NCBI RefSeq assembly: GCF_000313755.1
Contig: NZ_AMZB01000119.1
Coordinates: 1-64,000, forward strand
Direction of reading: 5' to 3'
Origin: Pseudomonas nitroreducens TX1
Lineage (GTDB): Bacteria > Pseudomonadota > Gammaproteobacteria > Pseudomonadales > Pseudomonadaceae
Length of the DNA stretch: 64,000 nucleotides
Shown here: positions 15,809-25,939 of the stretch, in pieces
Layout of the letters: each line of letters begins with the position of its first letter
Position numbering within the stretch: the first letter of the stretch is position 1
Position numbers and translations under genes: made by a program
Notes under the pieces: generated by a model
Seen by the model: only the letters and a program-made list of their open reading frames with translations
What the model was told of the DNA's origin: nothing
Databases searched by the model: none

Positions 15809-16750
15809 TCAGCGGAACATGGCGCTGATCGATTCTTCATTGCTGATGCGGCGCATGGCTTCCGCGACAACCGGCGCGATGTCCAGCTGGCGGATACGTC
15901 CACAGGCTTGTGCAGCAGCGGACAGCGGGATGGTGTTGGTCACCACCAGCTCGTCCAGTACGGAATTTTCGATGTTCTCGATGGCGCGGCCCGACAGCAC
16001 CGGGTGGGTGCAGTAGGCGATGACCTTGGCGGCGCCGTGCTCTTTCAGAGCTTTGGCGGCGTGGCCGAGGGTGCCGGCGGTATCGACCATGTCGTCGACC
16101 AATACGCAAGTACGGCCTTCGACATCACCGATGATGTGCATGACTTCGGACTGGTTGGCCTTCGGACGACGCTTGTCGATGATGGCCAGATCGACGCCCA
16201 GGGATTTGGCGACGGCGCGAGCACGCACCACACCGCCGATGTCCGGGGAAACGATCATCAGGTTCTCGAAGCGCTGGTCTTCGATGTCGTCGACCAGTAC
16301 GGGCGAGCCGTAGATGTTGTCGACGGGGATGTCGAAGAAGCCCTGGATCTGGTCGGCGTGCAGGTCAACGGTGAGAACGCGGTTGACGCCTACGACGGTC
16401 AGCATGTCGGCAACGACTTTGGCGCTGATGGCCACGCGGGCGGAACGCGGACGGCGATCCTGGCGGGCGTAACCGAAGTAGGGGATGACGGCCGTGATAC
16501 GAGTCGCCGAGGAGCGGCGGAAGGCGTCGGCCATCACTACCAGTTCCATCAGGTTGTCGTTGGTCGGTGCGCAGGTCGGTTGAATCAGGAAGACGTCCTT
16601 ACCACGAACGTTTTCGTTGATTTCGACGCTGATCTCGCCGTCGGAGAATTTACCGACAGAAACGTCACCGAGGGGAATGTGCAGCTGCCGTACGACACGG
16701 CGTGCCAGATCGGGGTTGGCGTTCCCCGTGAAAACCATCATTTTGGACAC
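15809..16750 (-). CDS. prs: Ribose-phosphate pyrophosphokinase (PRPP synthetase)
   Basis: A 313-residue class I PRPP synthetase transferring pyrophosphate from ATP to ribose 5-phosphate for nucleotide, His and Trp synthesis. The flexible-loop and PRPP-binding motif [14 protein letters not shown] is visible, along with the [10 protein letters not shown] catalytic loop. I use GTG at 16750 (reads [16 protein letters not shown]), which gives the standard length; a longer frame would run into tRNA-Gln. The two tRNA-Gln genes lie just upstream on the same strand. Confidence 0.96.
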   Translation of the reverse strand: MSKMMVFTGNANPDLARRVVRQLHIPLGDVSVGKFSDGEISVEINENVRGKDVFLIQPTCAPTNDNLMELVVMADAFRRSSATRITAVIPYFGYARQDRRPRSARVAISAKVVADMLTVVGVNRVLTVDLHADQIQGFFDIPVDNIYGSPVLVDDIEDQRFENLMIVSPDIGGVVRARAVAKSLGVDLAIIDKRRPKANQSEVMHIIGDVEGRTCVLVDDMVDTAGTLGHAAKALKEHGAAKVIAYCTHPVLSGRAIENIENSVLDELVVTNTIPLSAAAQACGRIRQLDIAPVVAEAMRRISNEESISAMFR

Positions 16751-16802
16751 GCTGCGGTACCTGTGTCGGCTTGAGGGTAGGCCCGGTTGAGCCAGAAGAA
16801 AA

Positions 16803-16877
16803 TGGCAGGGGCGGCTGGATTCGAACCAACGCATGGCAGGATCAAAACCTGCTGCCTTACCGCTTGGCGACGCCCCT
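16803..16877 (-). tRNA. tRNA-Gln (anticodon TTG), copy nearer prs
   Basis: A 75-base tRNA with CCA encoded. The acceptor AGGGGCG pairs with CGCCCCT. The anticodon stem-loop GCAGG-TTTTGAT-CCTGC carries TTG. It appears identical to the second copy 62 bases to the right. Confidence 0.95.
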
Positions 16878-16939
16878 GTAGCTTACAACTTGCGGAGCAA
16901 TGTGTTCGTTGATGCTGTACGTAAAACCCTGTGGGTTAA

Positions 16940-17014
16940 TGGCAGGGGCGGCTGGATTCGAACCAACGCATGGCAGGATCAAAACCTGCTGCCTTACCGC
17001 TTGGCGACGCCCCT
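16940..17014 (-). tRNA. tRNA-Gln (anticodon TTG), second tandem copy
   Basis: Same structure and, by eye, the same 75-base sequence as the copy at 16803. It lies directly downstream of ispE on the minus strand, so the order transcribed is ispE, tRNA-Gln, tRNA-Gln, prs. Confidence 0.95.
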
Positions 17015-17045
17015 GTATCGTACAACCGATTACATTGCTTTCTTC

Positions 17046-17894
17046 TCAGTCCAGGTTTTGCAGCTTTCGGTGCAACATCGAGATGTTACGCCCCTGGGCA
17101 ACAAAACTCGGCAGAGTGGCCGGAAGTTGGCGGCGAACTTTATCAGCATCGCCCTTGTTTGGGAAGCTCCCAAACACACAAGCTCCGGTGCCGGTCAATC
17201 TCGCTTGGGTAAATTTACCTAGCTGGATCAGTGCGTTACGTACATCCGGGTAACGCTTCTCGACGACCGGCTGGCAGTCGTTATGACCGTCCACCCCGAG
17301 AAGGCTGCGAACTTTAATGGGCGGAGTATCTCGTGTCAACTCGGGATCGGAGAAAACTTCTGCTGTGGAGACAAAGACTTGCGGCACGACGACGAGGAAC
17401 CAGGGCTCTTCCAGTTCCACGGGCGTCAGTCGCTCGCCGACGCCTTCGGCAAAGGCCGCCCGGCCGCGCACGAACACCGGTACGTCCGCGCCCAGGTCCA
17501 GGCCCAGCGCGGCGAGGCGGTCTTCGTCCCAGCCCAGTTGCCACAGATGATTCAGCGCGAGCAGGGTGGTTGCCGCGTCTGAGCTGCCCCCACCGATGCC
17601 GCCGCCCATGGGCAGGCGCTTGTCCAGCCAGATGTCGGCGCCCAACTGGCAACCCGATTGTTCCTGCAACCGGCGGGCGGCCTTGACGATCAGGTTGCTG
17701 TCGTGGGGAACGCCTTCGATCTCGGTGTTCAGGCGGATTTCGCCGTCCTCGCGCAAGGCGAATTGCAGTTCGTCACCGTGGTCGAGGAACTGGAAGAGTG
17801 TCTGCAGCTCGTGGTAACCGTCGGCACGACGGCCGGTGATGTGCAGGAACAGGTTGAGCTTGGCCGGGGCCGGCAGGGTCAGGCGGTCCTGCAT
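17046..17894 (-). CDS. ispE: 4-diphosphocytidyl-2-C-methyl-D-erythritol kinase
   Basis: A 282-residue GHMP kinase of the methylerythritol phosphate route to isoprenoids. The N-terminal [12 protein letters not shown] and the ATP-binding [15 protein letters not shown] loop (around residues 93-107) are diagnostic, as is the C-terminal TGTGACVFG motif. It starts two bases after the lolB stop, indicating coupling. Confidence 0.96.
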   Translation of the reverse strand: MQDRLTLPAPAKLNLFLHITGRRADGYHELQTLFQFLDHGDELQFALREDGEIRLNTEIEGVPHDSNLIVKAARRLQEQSGCQLGADIWLDKRLPMGGGIGGGSSDAATTLLALNHLWQLGWDEDRLAALGLDLGADVPVFVRGRAAFAEGVGERLTPVELEEPWFLVVVPQVFVSTAEVFSDPELTRDTPPIKVRSLLGVDGHNDCQPVVEKRYPDVRNALIQLGKFTQARLTGTGACVFGSFPNKGDADKVRRQLPATLPSFVAQGRNISMLHRKLQNLD

Positions 17895-17895
17895 G

Positions 17896-18513
17896 TCAGT
17901 GGCCCAGTTGGCGCGGTTGCCAGGTCTTCACTACCAGGGTCACGTCCAGATCCTGGCCGTGCAGTTTCAGGCGCTCGGGCAGCCAGTAGCCGTCCTGCTC
18001 GCTGTAGCGGGTGTACTCCACGTCCCAGCCGTCCTGCTGCAGCTTGGCCAATCGGCTCTCGCCATCGAGGGTCACGCGGCTCTTGCTGTCCGGCGCGGGC
18101 AGGCCGCGAATCCACCAGAGCAGGTGGGAAACCGGCAGGCGCCAGCCCATCTGTTGTTCCAGCAGTTCTTCGGGTGACGCGGCTTCATAGCGCCCCTGGC
18201 CGGCGACCTCCAGGGTCACCGCACCTTCGCGCCCGGTCAGGCGTGCGGCGCCGCGACCCAGCGGGCCGGACAGGCGAATGTCGTAGTAGTCCTGGCGTTG
18301 CAGCCAGAACAGGGTGCCGCTGCCAGAGTCCCTGGGCGCGCGGATGCCGACCTTGCCGTCGATCTGCCAGCCGTCGAGGGTGGCGATGCGCGCTTTGTGG
18401 GCATTCCAGGCGGTAGCGTTGCCCTGGCCTTCCAGGGCTTCATGGGTGCCGAAGCTGGAGCAGCCGGCGAGCAGGGCAAGCGCGGCGGCGCCGATCAGGT
18501 GACGTAAACGCAT
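17896..18513 (-). CDS. lolB: Outer-membrane lipoprotein LolB
   Basis: A 205-residue lipoprotein with signal peptide and lipobox LLAGC (Cys18) followed by Ser-Ser, an outer-membrane retention signature. The body has the lipid-cradle fold repeats ([41 protein letters not shown]) and W-rich lipid contacts. It receives lipoproteins from LolA and inserts them in the outer membrane. Gene order TPR protein, lolB, ispE is conserved in Pseudomonas. Confidence 0.95.
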   Translation of the reverse strand: MRLRHLIGAAALALLAGCSSFGTHEALEGQGNATAWNAHKARIATLDGWQIDGKVGIRAPRDSGSGTLFWLQRQDYYDIRLSGPLGRGAARLTGREGAVTLEVAGQGRYEAASPEELLEQQMGWRLPVSHLLWWIRGLPAPDSKSRVTLDGESRLAKLQQDGWDVEYTRYSEQDGYWLPERLKLHGQDLDVTLVVKTWQPRQLGH

Positions 18514-18516
18514 AAA

Positions 18517-20241
18517 TCAGAGAGTTCCGGAGCCGGTCAGGCGCTGCAGGGTGTCGCGCAGCACGGCGCTGTCGGGCTGGCTTTGCAGGGCGGTAGCCCA
18601 GACCTTGCGGGCTTCGCTCTGCTTGCCCTGGGCCCAGAGCACTTCGCCCAGGTGCGCAGCCACTTCGTGGTCGGGGAAGCGTTCCAGTGCCTTGCGCAGG
18701 TAGGTTTCCGCTTCGCTGAGGTTGCCCAGGCGGTAATTCACCCAGCCCAGGCTGTCGAGGATCGCAGGGTCATCCGGGTTCAGCGAGTGGGCCTTCTGGA
18801 TCAGGTCGCGGGCTTCGCTGTAACGGGTAGTGCGGTCGGCCAGGGTGTAGCCCAGCGCATTGAGCGCCATGGCGTTGTCCGGCTCTCGTTGGATGATCAG
18901 CCGCAGGTCCTCCTCCATCTGCGCCAGGTCGTTGCGCTTCTCGGCGAGCATGGAGCGGGTGTAGAGCAGGTTGAGGTCGTCCGGGAACTGCTTGAGGCCC
19001 TGCTGGATGACGCTCCACGCGCGGTCCACCTGGTCGCGGTTGGACAGGCCTTCGGCTTCGATCAGGTACAGCTGGATGGCGTAGTCCGGCTGGCGGTCCC
19101 GGGTTTCGGCGAGACGGCGCGAGGCCTCGTCATAGCGCTTCTGGTCCAGCAGGATCTCGGTGGAGCGCAGTTGGGCCGGGAGGAAGTCGTTGCCCGGGCC
19201 GACCAGGGCGTATTCCTTGAGCGCGGTCTCCGGGTCTTTCTTCTCCTCGGCCAGGCGGCCCAGGTTGAAGTGCGCGGAGTCGACGTGGCTGTCGCGCTCG
19301 ACCAGTTCCTGCAGGTAGACCTTGGCTTCGTCCCAGGCCTGGGCTTCGAGGCAGACCAGGGCCAGCGAGAAACGCAGGTCGTCGTCGTCGGGGAATTGCT
19401 CGACCAGCGCTGAGAACTCGGCCTTGGCGTCTTCCAGGCGGTTCTGTTCCACCAGCAGGCGGGCGTAGGCGAGGTGGACGCGCTTGTCGTCCGGATGTTC
19501 CTTGATGCCATTCTTGAGCAGCGGCAGCGCTTCGTCGCTGCGCTTCATGCTTTGCAGCAGGCGCGCGCGCAGCAGCAGCGGGGCGACGTCGTGCTTGCTG
19601 GCGGAGTTGTCTTCGAGCAGGTGCAGGGCTTCCTGCGGGCGGCCGTCCTGCTGCAGCAGCAGGGCCTTGCCGAACAGCAGCTGGCCGTTGTCGGGATACT
19701 TCTTCAGCAGGCGGTCGAAGCTCTGCAAGAGGCCGGCGCGGGTATCCGGGTCGGTCTCGGCGGCGGACAGCGCGAGGAAGTCGAAGTGGGTGTCGCCCTG
19801 GCCGTTGAGGACCTTCTCCATGTAGACCATGGACTCGTCGTACTGGCCGGTGCGCGCCAGCTGGATGGCGGCGGCGCGCTGGGCGTCGAGGTTGTCCGGC
19901 GCGGCATTGGCCCAGATCAGCGAGGTGTCCAGCGCTTCCTGGTCGGCGCCCAGGTACTCGGCGATGCGGAAGGCGCGCTCGGCGACGCCCGGGTCCTGCG
20001 TTTCCTTGGCCTGCTCGACGTAGTTGGCGAGGGCGATGTCGAAACGGTTGCGCTGCCCGGCGATCTCGGCGGTGAGCAACGAGAACATCGTGTCTTCGCT
20101 GAAGGAGCCGTACTTCTGGTTCTTCTGCGCAGCCGCGGTCTTGTCCTTCTCCGCGGAAGCACTGTCGGTGTTTTTCTGGGTAAGAGACTGGCAGCCGCCG
20201 AGCAGCAGCAGAGCAGTCAGCAGCGCAAGAGACTTGTTCAT
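18517..20241 (-). CDS. Tetratricopeptide-repeat lipoprotein
   Basis: A 574-residue protein with signal peptide and lipobox (LLLLGGC, Cys15) and at least ten TPR-like helix pairs (for example EEKKDPETALKEYALVGP and NPDDPAILDSLGWVNYRLGNLSEAETYL). It is probably an outer-membrane-anchored periplasmic scaffold. I start at ATG 20241 because it begins the signal peptide (MNKSLALLTALLLL); a longer frame from 20283 has no better ribosome site. It lies three bases before lolB, and the syntenic PAO1 gene is PA4667 from memory. Precise function unknown. Confidence 0.9.
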   Translation of the reverse strand: MNKSLALLTALLLLGGCQSLTQKNTDSASAEKDKTAAAQKNQKYGSFSEDTMFSLLTAEIAGQRNRFDIALANYVEQAKETQDPGVAERAFRIAEYLGADQEALDTSLIWANAAPDNLDAQRAAAIQLARTGQYDESMVYMEKVLNGQGDTHFDFLALSAAETDPDTRAGLLQSFDRLLKKYPDNGQLLFGKALLLQQDGRPQEALHLLEDNSASKHDVAPLLLRARLLQSMKRSDEALPLLKNGIKEHPDDKRVHLAYARLLVEQNRLEDAKAEFSALVEQFPDDDDLRFSLALVCLEAQAWDEAKVYLQELVERDSHVDSAHFNLGRLAEEKKDPETALKEYALVGPGNDFLPAQLRSTEILLDQKRYDEASRRLAETRDRQPDYAIQLYLIEAEGLSNRDQVDRAWSVIQQGLKQFPDDLNLLYTRSMLAEKRNDLAQMEEDLRLIIQREPDNAMALNALGYTLADRTTRYSEARDLIQKAHSLNPDDPAILDSLGWVNYRLGNLSEAETYLRKALERFPDHEVAAHLGEVLWAQGKQSEARKVWATALQSQPDSAVLRDTLQRLTGSGTL

Positions 20242-20367
20242 AGAGGAAGGACGAGGGCCTGACCTGCGAAATGGGACCATCATGACATAAGGAAAGTGCC
20301 AATCCCATGGGCAAGCGCCGCTGACGGACCTGTATACGATTTGCCGTGTGCGATACGTCGCGGGTGG

Positions 20368-20395
20368 TTGTCCTTCACAAGGCTAAGTAGGACAA
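20368..20395 (+). promoter_or_regulatory. Inverted repeat in the hemA leader
   Basis: TTGTCCT (20368-20374) and AGGACAA (20389-20395) are perfect complements 14 bases apart, ending 33 bases before the hemA start. It could be an operator or an RNA hairpin controlling the first committed heme enzyme. No match to a known site is claimed. Confidence 0.35.
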
Positions 20396-20428
20396 TTGCG
20401 GGCTTTCCGATCAGCTCAGCGATTCTGC

Positions 20429-21697
20429 ATGGCCTTCATTGCCCTCGGCATCAACCACAAGACCGCGTCCGTGGCCGTCCGCGAGCGCGTGGCCTTTACT
20501 CCCGAGCAGATGGTCGAGGCCCTGCAGCTATTGTGCAGGCTGACTTCCAGCCGCGAAGCCGCGATCCTCTCCACCTGCAACCGCAGCGAACTCTATCTGG
20601 AGATCGAGCATCCGGACGCTGGCGATGTGCTGGCATGGCTGGCCGATTATCACAACCTGGGAATCGACGACCTGCGCGCCTGCGCCTATGTCCACCAGGA
20701 CGAGGAAGCCGTGCGCCACATGATGCGCGTCGCCGCAGGCCTGGATTCCATGGTGCTGGGCGAGCCGCAGATCCTCGGGCAGATGAAGTCCGCCTACGCC
20801 GTGGCCCGCGAGGCCGGCACCGTCGGGCCGATGCTGGGGCGCTTGTTCCAGGCCACCTTCAGCACGGCCAAGACCGTGCGTACCGACACCGCCATCGGCG
20901 AGAACCCGGTATCCGTGGCCTTCGCCGCAGTCAGCCTGGCCCGGCAGATCTTCAGCGACCTGAGCCGCAGCCAGGCGTTGCTGATCGGCGCCGGCGAGAC
21001 CATCACCCTGGTCGCCCGCCACCTCCACGAGCAGGGCGTGAAGCGCATCGTGGTCGCCAACCGCACCCTGGAGCGCGCCAGCCAACTGGCCGAGCAGTTC
21101 GGCGCCCGCGCCATCCTGCTCGCAGACATGCCGGATGAGCTGGTCAACAGCGATATCGTTATCAGTTCCACTGCCAGCCAGTTGCCGATCCTCGGCAAGG
21201 GCGCGGTGGAGCGCGCGCTGAAACAGCGCCGGCACAAACCGATGTTCATGGTCGACATCGCCGTCCCGCGCGACATCGAGCCGGAAGTCGGCGAGCTGGA
21301 AGACGTCTACCTCTATAGCGTCGACGACCTCCACGAAGTGGTCGCCGAGAACCTCAAGAGCCGCCAGGGCGCCGCCCAGGCCGCCGAGGAACTGGTCGGC
21401 GATGGCGTGCACGAGTTCATGCTGCGCCTGCGCGAGCTGGCCGCCGTCGACGTGCTGCGTGCCTACCGCCAGCAGGCCGAGCGCCTGCGCGACGAGGAAA
21501 CCCAGAAGGCCCAGCGCCTGCTGGCCAACGGCGCCGATCCGATGGACGTCATGGCGCAGCTCGCCCGAGGCCTGACCAACAAGTTGCTGCATGCGCCCAG
21601 CGTGCAGATGAAGAAACTCTCCGCCGAGGGCCGCATCGATGCGCTGGCCGTCGCGCAGGAACTGTTCGCCCTCGAGGAGGGCACTGACAAGCGATGA
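20429..21697 (+). CDS. hemA: Glutamyl-tRNA reductase
   Basis: A 422-residue enzyme reducing Glu-tRNA(Glu) to glutamate-1-semialdehyde, the first step of heme synthesis. The catalytic Cys lies in [12 protein letters not shown] (about residue 50), with GEPQILGQ and the Rossmann motif LIGAGET following. I use ATG 20429 ([15 protein letters not shown]); the 11-residue extension upstream is not family-like. It overlaps prfA by ATGA, the classical hemA-prfA-prmC arrangement. Confidence 0.97.
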   Translation: MAFIALGINHKTASVAVRERVAFTPEQMVEALQLLCRLTSSREAAILSTCNRSELYLEIEHPDAGDVLAWLADYHNLGIDDLRACAYVHQDEEAVRHMMRVAAGLDSMVLGEPQILGQMKSAYAVAREAGTVGPMLGRLFQATFSTAKTVRTDTAIGENPVSVAFAAVSLARQIFSDLSRSQALLIGAGETITLVARHLHEQGVKRIVVANRTLERASQLAEQFGARAILLADMPDELVNSDIVISSTASQLPILGKGAVERALKQRRHKPMFMVDIAVPRDIEPEVGELEDVYLYSVDDLHEVVAENLKSRQGAAQAAEELVGDGVHEFMLRLRELAAVDVLRAYRQQAERLRDEETQKAQRLLANGADPMDVMAQLARGLTNKLLHAPSVQMKKLSAEGRIDALAVAQELFALEEGTDKR

Positions 21698-22776
21698 AAG
21701 CGTCCCTCCTGAAAAAGCTGGATATCCTCAGCGACCGCTATGAAGAGCTGACGGCTCTGCTGGGCGACGCCGAGGTGATCAGCGACCAGACCAAGTTCCG
21801 CGCCTACTCCCGTGAATACGCGGAAGTGGAGCCGGTCATCCTCGCCTTCCGCGAGTTCCGCAAGGTGCAGTCGGACCTGGAGGGCGCCCAGGCGCTGCTC
21901 AAGGACAGCGACCCGGACCTGCGCGAGATGGCCGAGGAAGAAGTCGCCGAGGCGAAGACCGCGCTGGTCGGCCTGGAGGATCGCCTGCAGCGCATGCTGC
22001 TGCCCAAGGACCCCAACGACGGCCGCAACGTCTTCCTGGAAATCCGCGCCGGCACCGGCGGCGACGAAGCCGCGATCTTCTCCGGCGACCTGTTCCGCAT
22101 GTACTCGCGCTACGCCGAGAAGCAGGGCTGGCGCGTGGAGATCATGTCCGAGAACGAGGGCGAGCACGGCGGCTATAAAGAGGTCATTGCCCGCGTCGAG
22201 GGCGACAACGTCTACGCCAAACTCAAGTTCGAGTCCGGCGCCCACCGCGTGCAGCGCGTGCCAGCCACCGAATCCCAGGGGCGTATCCATACCTCGGCCT
22301 GCACCGTCGCGGTGCTGCCGGAGCCTGACGAACAGGCGGCCATCGAGATCAACCCGGCCGACCTGCGCGTGGACACCTACCGCTCCTCTGGCGCCGGCGG
22401 CCAGCATGTGAACAAGACCGACTCGGCGGTGCGCATCACGCACATCCCGTCGGGCATCGTGGTCGAGTGCCAGGAAGAGCGCTCGCAGCACAAGAACCGC
22501 GCCAAGGCCATGGCCTGGCTGGCGGCCAGGCTCAATGACCAGCAGCAATCTGCGGCCCAGCAGGCGATCGCCAGCACGCGCAAGCTGCTGGTCGGCTCGG
22601 GTGACCGCTCCGAGCGCATCCGCACCTACAATTTCCCCCAGGGCCGGGTGACCGACCACCGCATCAACCTCACCCTGTATTCCCTGGGGGAGGTCATGGA
22701 AGGCGCAGTGGAGCAAGTCATCGAGCCGTTATTGCAAGAGTTCCAGGCCGACCAGCTGGCCGCGCTCGGTGATTGA
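21694..22776 (+). CDS. prfA: Peptide chain release factor 1
   Basis: A 360-residue RF1 terminating translation at UAA and UAG. The GGQ peptidyl-hydrolysis motif is in [15 protein letters not shown] (around residue 235), and the recognition-domain region [14 protein letters not shown] is present. Length is standard. Its start overlaps the hemA stop. Confidence 0.97.
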   Translation: MKASLLKKLDILSDRYEELTALLGDAEVISDQTKFRAYSREYAEVEPVILAFREFRKVQSDLEGAQALLKDSDPDLREMAEEEVAEAKTALVGLEDRLQRMLLPKDPNDGRNVFLEIRAGTGGDEAAIFSGDLFRMYSRYAEKQGWRVEIMSENEGEHGGYKEVIARVEGDNVYAKLKFESGAHRVQRVPATESQGRIHTSACTVAVLPEPDEQAAIEINPADLRVDTYRSSGAGGQHVNKTDSAVRITHIPSGIVVECQEERSQHKNRAKAMAWLAARLNDQQQSAAQQAIASTRKLLVGSGDRSERIRTYNFPQGRVTDHRINLTLYSLGEVMEGAVEQVIEPLLQEFQADQLAALGD

Positions 22777-22806
22777 GACCGCGGGCGACTGAGAGAGCGA
22801 CAGACC

Positions 22807-23637
22807 ATGGCAACCATCATGACCCTGCTCAACGAGGCGCATCTGCCGGACTCGCCCAGCGCGCGCCTGGATGCCGAGCTGCTGCTCGCCGCCGCGCTGG
22901 GCAAACCGCGCAGCTTCCTGCGGACCTGGCCTGAACGTGTGGTCAGCCGCGAGGCCCATGACCTCTTTGACGTCTACCTGTCGCGCCGCATCGCCGGTGA
23001 GCCAGTGGCCTACATCCTCGGTCGCCAGGGCTTCTGGAGCCTGGACCTGGAAGTCGCGCCGCACACCCTGATTCCGCGCCCGGACACCGAGCTGCTGGTC
23101 GAGACAGCGCTGACGCTGCTGCCGGCCTCGCCGTCGCGCGTGCTTGACCTGGGTACCGGCACTGGCGCTATCGCCCTTGCCCTGGCGTGCGAGCGCCTGA
23201 GCTGGCAAGTGTTGGGCGTCGACCGCATTCCCGAGGCCGTGGCCCTGGCCGAGCGCAACCGCGAACGCCTGCGCTTGGCCAACGTCGCCTTCCGCGCCAG
23301 TCACTGGTTCTCGGCGGTCGATGGCGAGCGCTTCTCGCTGATCGTCAGCAACCCGCCCTACATTCCCAGTACCGACCCGCACCTCAATCAGGGCGACGTG
23401 CGATTCGAGCCTTCGAGTGCACTGGTCTCCGGGCCGGACGGGCTGGACGACATCCGCCTGATCATCGACCAGGCGCCGGATCATCTGGAAAACGGCGGTT
23501 GGCTGATGCTCGAACATGGCTTCGACCAGCCTGACGCCGTGCGTGACCTGCTGCTCAGTCGAGGCTTCAGCGCAGTGGAAAGCCGTCGGGACCTGGGCGG
23601 TCACGAACGCATCAGCCTGGGGCGCTGGACATGCTGA
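22807..23637 (+). CDS. prmC: Release-factor glutamine methyltransferase
   Basis: A 276-residue SAM-dependent methyltransferase that methylates the Gln of the GGQ motif of release factors. The NPPY motif (VSNPPYIPS, about residue 183) and SAM motif DLGTGTGAIALALA are visible. It lies 30 bases after prfA and overlaps the following moeB by seven bases. Confidence 0.96.
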   Translation: MATIMTLLNEAHLPDSPSARLDAELLLAAALGKPRSFLRTWPERVVSREAHDLFDVYLSRRIAGEPVAYILGRQGFWSLDLEVAPHTLIPRPDTELLVETALTLLPASPSRVLDLGTGTGAIALALACERLSWQVLGVDRIPEAVALAERNRERLRLANVAFRASHWFSAVDGERFSLIVSNPPYIPSTDPHLNQGDVRFEPSSALVSGPDGLDDIRLIIDQAPDHLENGGWLMLEHGFDQPDAVRDLLLSRGFSAVESRRDLGGHERISLGRWTC

Positions 23638-24386
23638 CCGACAACGAACTGCTGCGTTACAGCCGGCAGATCCTCCTGCCGCAGATCGACGTGGATGGCC
23701 AGCTGCGCCTGAAAGACAGCCGTGTGCTGATCGTCGGTCTTGGCGGCCTGGGGGCGCCGGTGGCGTTGTACCTGGCCGCGGCCGGCGTCGGCGAGCTGCA
23801 CCTGGCGGACTTCGATACGGTGGACCTGACCAACCTGCAGCGGCAGATTATCCATGACACCGGCAGCGTGGGCGCGAGCAAGGTGGATTCCGCCATCGCC
23901 CGCCTCACCGCGATCAACCCGGACGTAAAGCCGGTCGCCCATCGCCAGGCGCTGGACGCCGATTCCCTTGGCGCCGCCGTGGCGGGCGTGGACCTGGTGC
24001 TGGATTGCTGCGACAACTTCGGCACCCGCGAGGCGGTGAACGCGGCCTGCGTCGCCGCGAAGAAGCCACTGGTGAGCGGGGCGGCCATTCGCCTGGAAGG
24101 GCAGCTGTCGGTGTTCGACCCGCGCCGCGAGGACAGCCCGTGCTACCACTGCCTCTATGGCCACGGCAGCGAAGCCGAACTGACCTGCAGCGAGGCTGGC
24201 GTTGTCGGCCCGCTGGTGGGCCTGGTGGGCAGCCTGCAGGCGCTGGAGGCGCTGAAGCTGCTGGCCGGCTTCGGCGAGCCGCTGGTCGGCCGCCTGCTGC
24301 TGATCGATGCTCTCGGCACGCGCTTCCGCGAACTGCGGGTCAAGCGTGATCCGCAGTGCGCCGTTTGCGGAGCCGCGCATGGCTGA
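23631..24386 (+). CDS. moeB: Molybdopterin-synthase adenylyltransferase MoeB/ThiF-family
   Basis: A 251-residue E1-like enzyme that adenylates the C-terminus of MoaD (or ThiS). The ATP-binding [19 protein letters not shown] loop sits near residues 36-54, with the RQIIH segment next. The zinc pairs CYHC and CAVC are visible; [10 protein letters not shown] covers the catalytic-cysteine region. MoeB and ThiF are hard to separate by sequence, and no thiS or moaD gene is adjacent. It overlaps prmC and the next gene murI. Confidence 0.9.
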   Translation: MLTDNELLRYSRQILLPQIDVDGQLRLKDSRVLIVGLGGLGAPVALYLAAAGVGELHLADFDTVDLTNLQRQIIHDTGSVGASKVDSAIARLTAINPDVKPVAHRQALDADSLGAAVAGVDLVLDCCDNFGTREAVNAACVAAKKPLVSGAAIRLEGQLSVFDPRREDSPCYHCLYGHGSEAELTCSEAGVVGPLVGLVGSLQALEALKLLAGFGEPLVGRLLLIDALGTRFRELRVKRDPQCAVCGAAHG

Positions 24387-25173
24387 TGCCGCGCCCATCG
24401 GCGTGTTCGATTCCGGTGTGGGCGGCCTCAGCGTCCTTCACGAAATCCGGGCGCGGCTTCCCCAAGAGTCCCTGATCTACCTCGCCGACTGCGGCCACGT
24501 GCCCTACGGCGAAAAGACTCCCGAGTACATCCGCGCGCGCTGCCGCGCCATCGCCGAGTTCCTCCTTCACCGTGGCGCCAAGGCGCTTGTGCTGGCTTGC
24601 AACACGGCCACCGCGGCCGCCGCTGCTGACCTGCGCGAGCTTTATCCGCAGTTGCCCATCGTCGCCATGGAGCCGGCGGTGAAGCCGGCGGCCGAAGCAA
24701 CCCGCAGTGGGGTGGTCGGGGTGCTCGCCACCACGGGCACCCTGAAGAGCGCCCGCTTCGCCGCACTGCTGGATCGCTTCGCCAGCGACGTGCGCGTCGT
24801 TACCCAGCCCTGTCCGGGGCTCGTGGAGCGCATCGAGCTGGGTGACCTGAGCGGCCCGCAGACCCGTGAACTGCTGCAAGGGTATGTCGCGCCGCTGCTG
24901 GAGGAGGGCTGCGACACGCTGATTCTGGGCTGCACCCATTACCCTTTCCTGCGTCCGCTGTTGCGTGAATTGGTACCGGCCGACGTGTCGCTGATCGACA
25001 CTGGAGCGGCTGTGGCGCGCCAGCTTGAGCGGTTGCTGTGCTCGCGTGAGTTGCTGGCCGACTCCCCTGGAAAAAAAATTGAGCTATGGACCAGTGGTGC
25101 AGTCGAAGCCCTTGAACGCGTACTTCCAGCGCTTTGGGGATCTGACGAGACCGTTGGCTACTTCCCAGGCTGA
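24379..25173 (+). CDS. murI: Glutamate racemase
   Basis: A 264-residue cofactor-independent racemase making D-glutamate for peptidoglycan. Both catalytic cysteines are visible in ACNTATAAA and [12 protein letters not shown], with the opening [15 protein letters not shown] use ATG 24379, which overlaps the moeB end by eight bases; the longer upstream frame lies inside moeB. Confidence 0.96.
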   Translation: MADAAPIGVFDSGVGGLSVLHEIRARLPQESLIYLADCGHVPYGEKTPEYIRARCRAIAEFLLHRGAKALVLACNTATAAAAADLRELYPQLPIVAMEPAVKPAAEATRSGVVGVLATTGTLKSARFAALLDRFASDVRVVTQPCPGLVERIELGDLSGPQTRELLQGYVAPLLEEGCDTLILGCTHYPFLRPLLRELVPADVSLIDTGAAVARQLERLLCSRELLADSPGKKIELWTSGAVEALERVLPALWGSDETVGYFPG

Positions 25174-25204
25174 TCGAAAAAATAGCAGGCTATGAACCTT
25201 GGTC

Positions 25205-25236
25205 TGTCAGCGATTGCTGACAAATGGCCTTATAAT
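25205..25236 (+). promoter_or_regulatory. pagL promoter region with perfect 18-base palindrome
   Basis: TGTCAGC-GATT-GCTGACA (25205-25222) is a perfect inverted repeat. A perfect TATAAT (25231-25236) follows 8 bases later, and the pagL start is 54 bases further on. No good -35 hexamer sits at the usual distance; the palindrome occupies its place, as expected for an activator or repressor site. Confidence 0.55.
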
Positions 25237-25290
25237 TGCCAGCTATTCGCGGGGATTTTTCATTCAGCTTTCTAAATAAAGGATGTTTCG

Positions 25291-25812
25291 ATGAAGAAAC
25301 TACTCTCGCTCGCCGCCGTGGCTGCGTTGACTCTGGGGCAACTGGTCTGCGCACAGGCCGCTGACCTGACTGGCGCCGTTGGCTTCACCGGGCAGGACAC
25401 CATGACCTACCGCCTCGGCCTGGGTTTCGGCTGGGACAAGAGCTGGTGGGAAAGTTCCACAGGCCGCCTGACCGGCTACTGGGACGCGGGCTACACCTAC
25501 TGGGAAGGTGGTGATGAGGCCAGCGGCCGTCATTCGCTGTCCTTCAGTCCCGTGTTCGTTTACGAGTTCTCCGGTGAGAAGGTCAAACCCTTCGTCGAAG
25601 CCGGTATCGGAGTGGCCGTCTTCAGTGGCTCGCGCGTCGGCGACCAGAACCTGGGCGGCGCCTTCAACTTCGAGGATCGCCTGGGCGTAGGCCTGCGCTT
25701 CGGCGAAGGCCAGGCGCTGGGCGTGCGTGCCATGCACTATTCGAACGCCGGCATCAGCCAGCCGAATGATGGTATCGAATCCTACAGCCTCTATTACACG
25801 CATCCGCTGTAA
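25291..25812 (+). CDS. pagL: Lipid A 3-O-deacylase PagL
   Basis: A 173-residue outer-membrane beta-barrel with a cleavable signal (ends AQAADLTGAV). The catalytic His149/Ser151 pair with Asn152 is in AMHYSNAGI, and the C-terminal Leu ends a barrel strand (SLYYTHPL). It removes the 3-O-linked hydroxydecanoyl chain from lipid A, changing immune recognition and permeability. It has its own promoter and terminator. AAGGA ribosome site seven bases before ATG. Confidence 0.95.
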   Translation: MKKLLSLAAVAALTLGQLVCAQAADLTGAVGFTGQDTMTYRLGLGFGWDKSWWESSTGRLTGYWDAGYTYWEGGDEASGRHSLSFSPVFVYEFSGEKVKPFVEAGIGVAVFSGSRVGDQNLGGAFNFEDRLGVGLRFGEGQALGVRAMHYSNAGISQPNDGIESYSLYYTHPL

Positions 25813-25830
25813 CAGATCGCTGACAAAGAA

Positions 25831-25857
25831 AAGCCGGGCTCTGGGCCCGGCTTTTTT
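25831..25857 (+). terminator. Terminator after pagL
   Basis: AAGCCGGGC, a five-base loop, GCCCGGCTT, then TTTTTT. It lies 18 bases after the pagL stop. Confidence 0.92.
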
Positions 25858-25891
25858 GTGCGTTGCGGAAAGAGCCGAGGGCGTCAGTGAG

Positions 25892-25924
25892 CGTAGGAGC
25901 GGGCCGATGACACGCTCCTGCAGG
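25892..25924. repeat. 'gtaggagcgg' family repeat
   Basis: A single degenerate inverted element (cgtaggagcgg...cgctcctgcag) between pagL and the convergent photolyase gene. Confidence 0.6.
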
Positions 25925-25939
25925 TCGCAGCGGTCGGTA

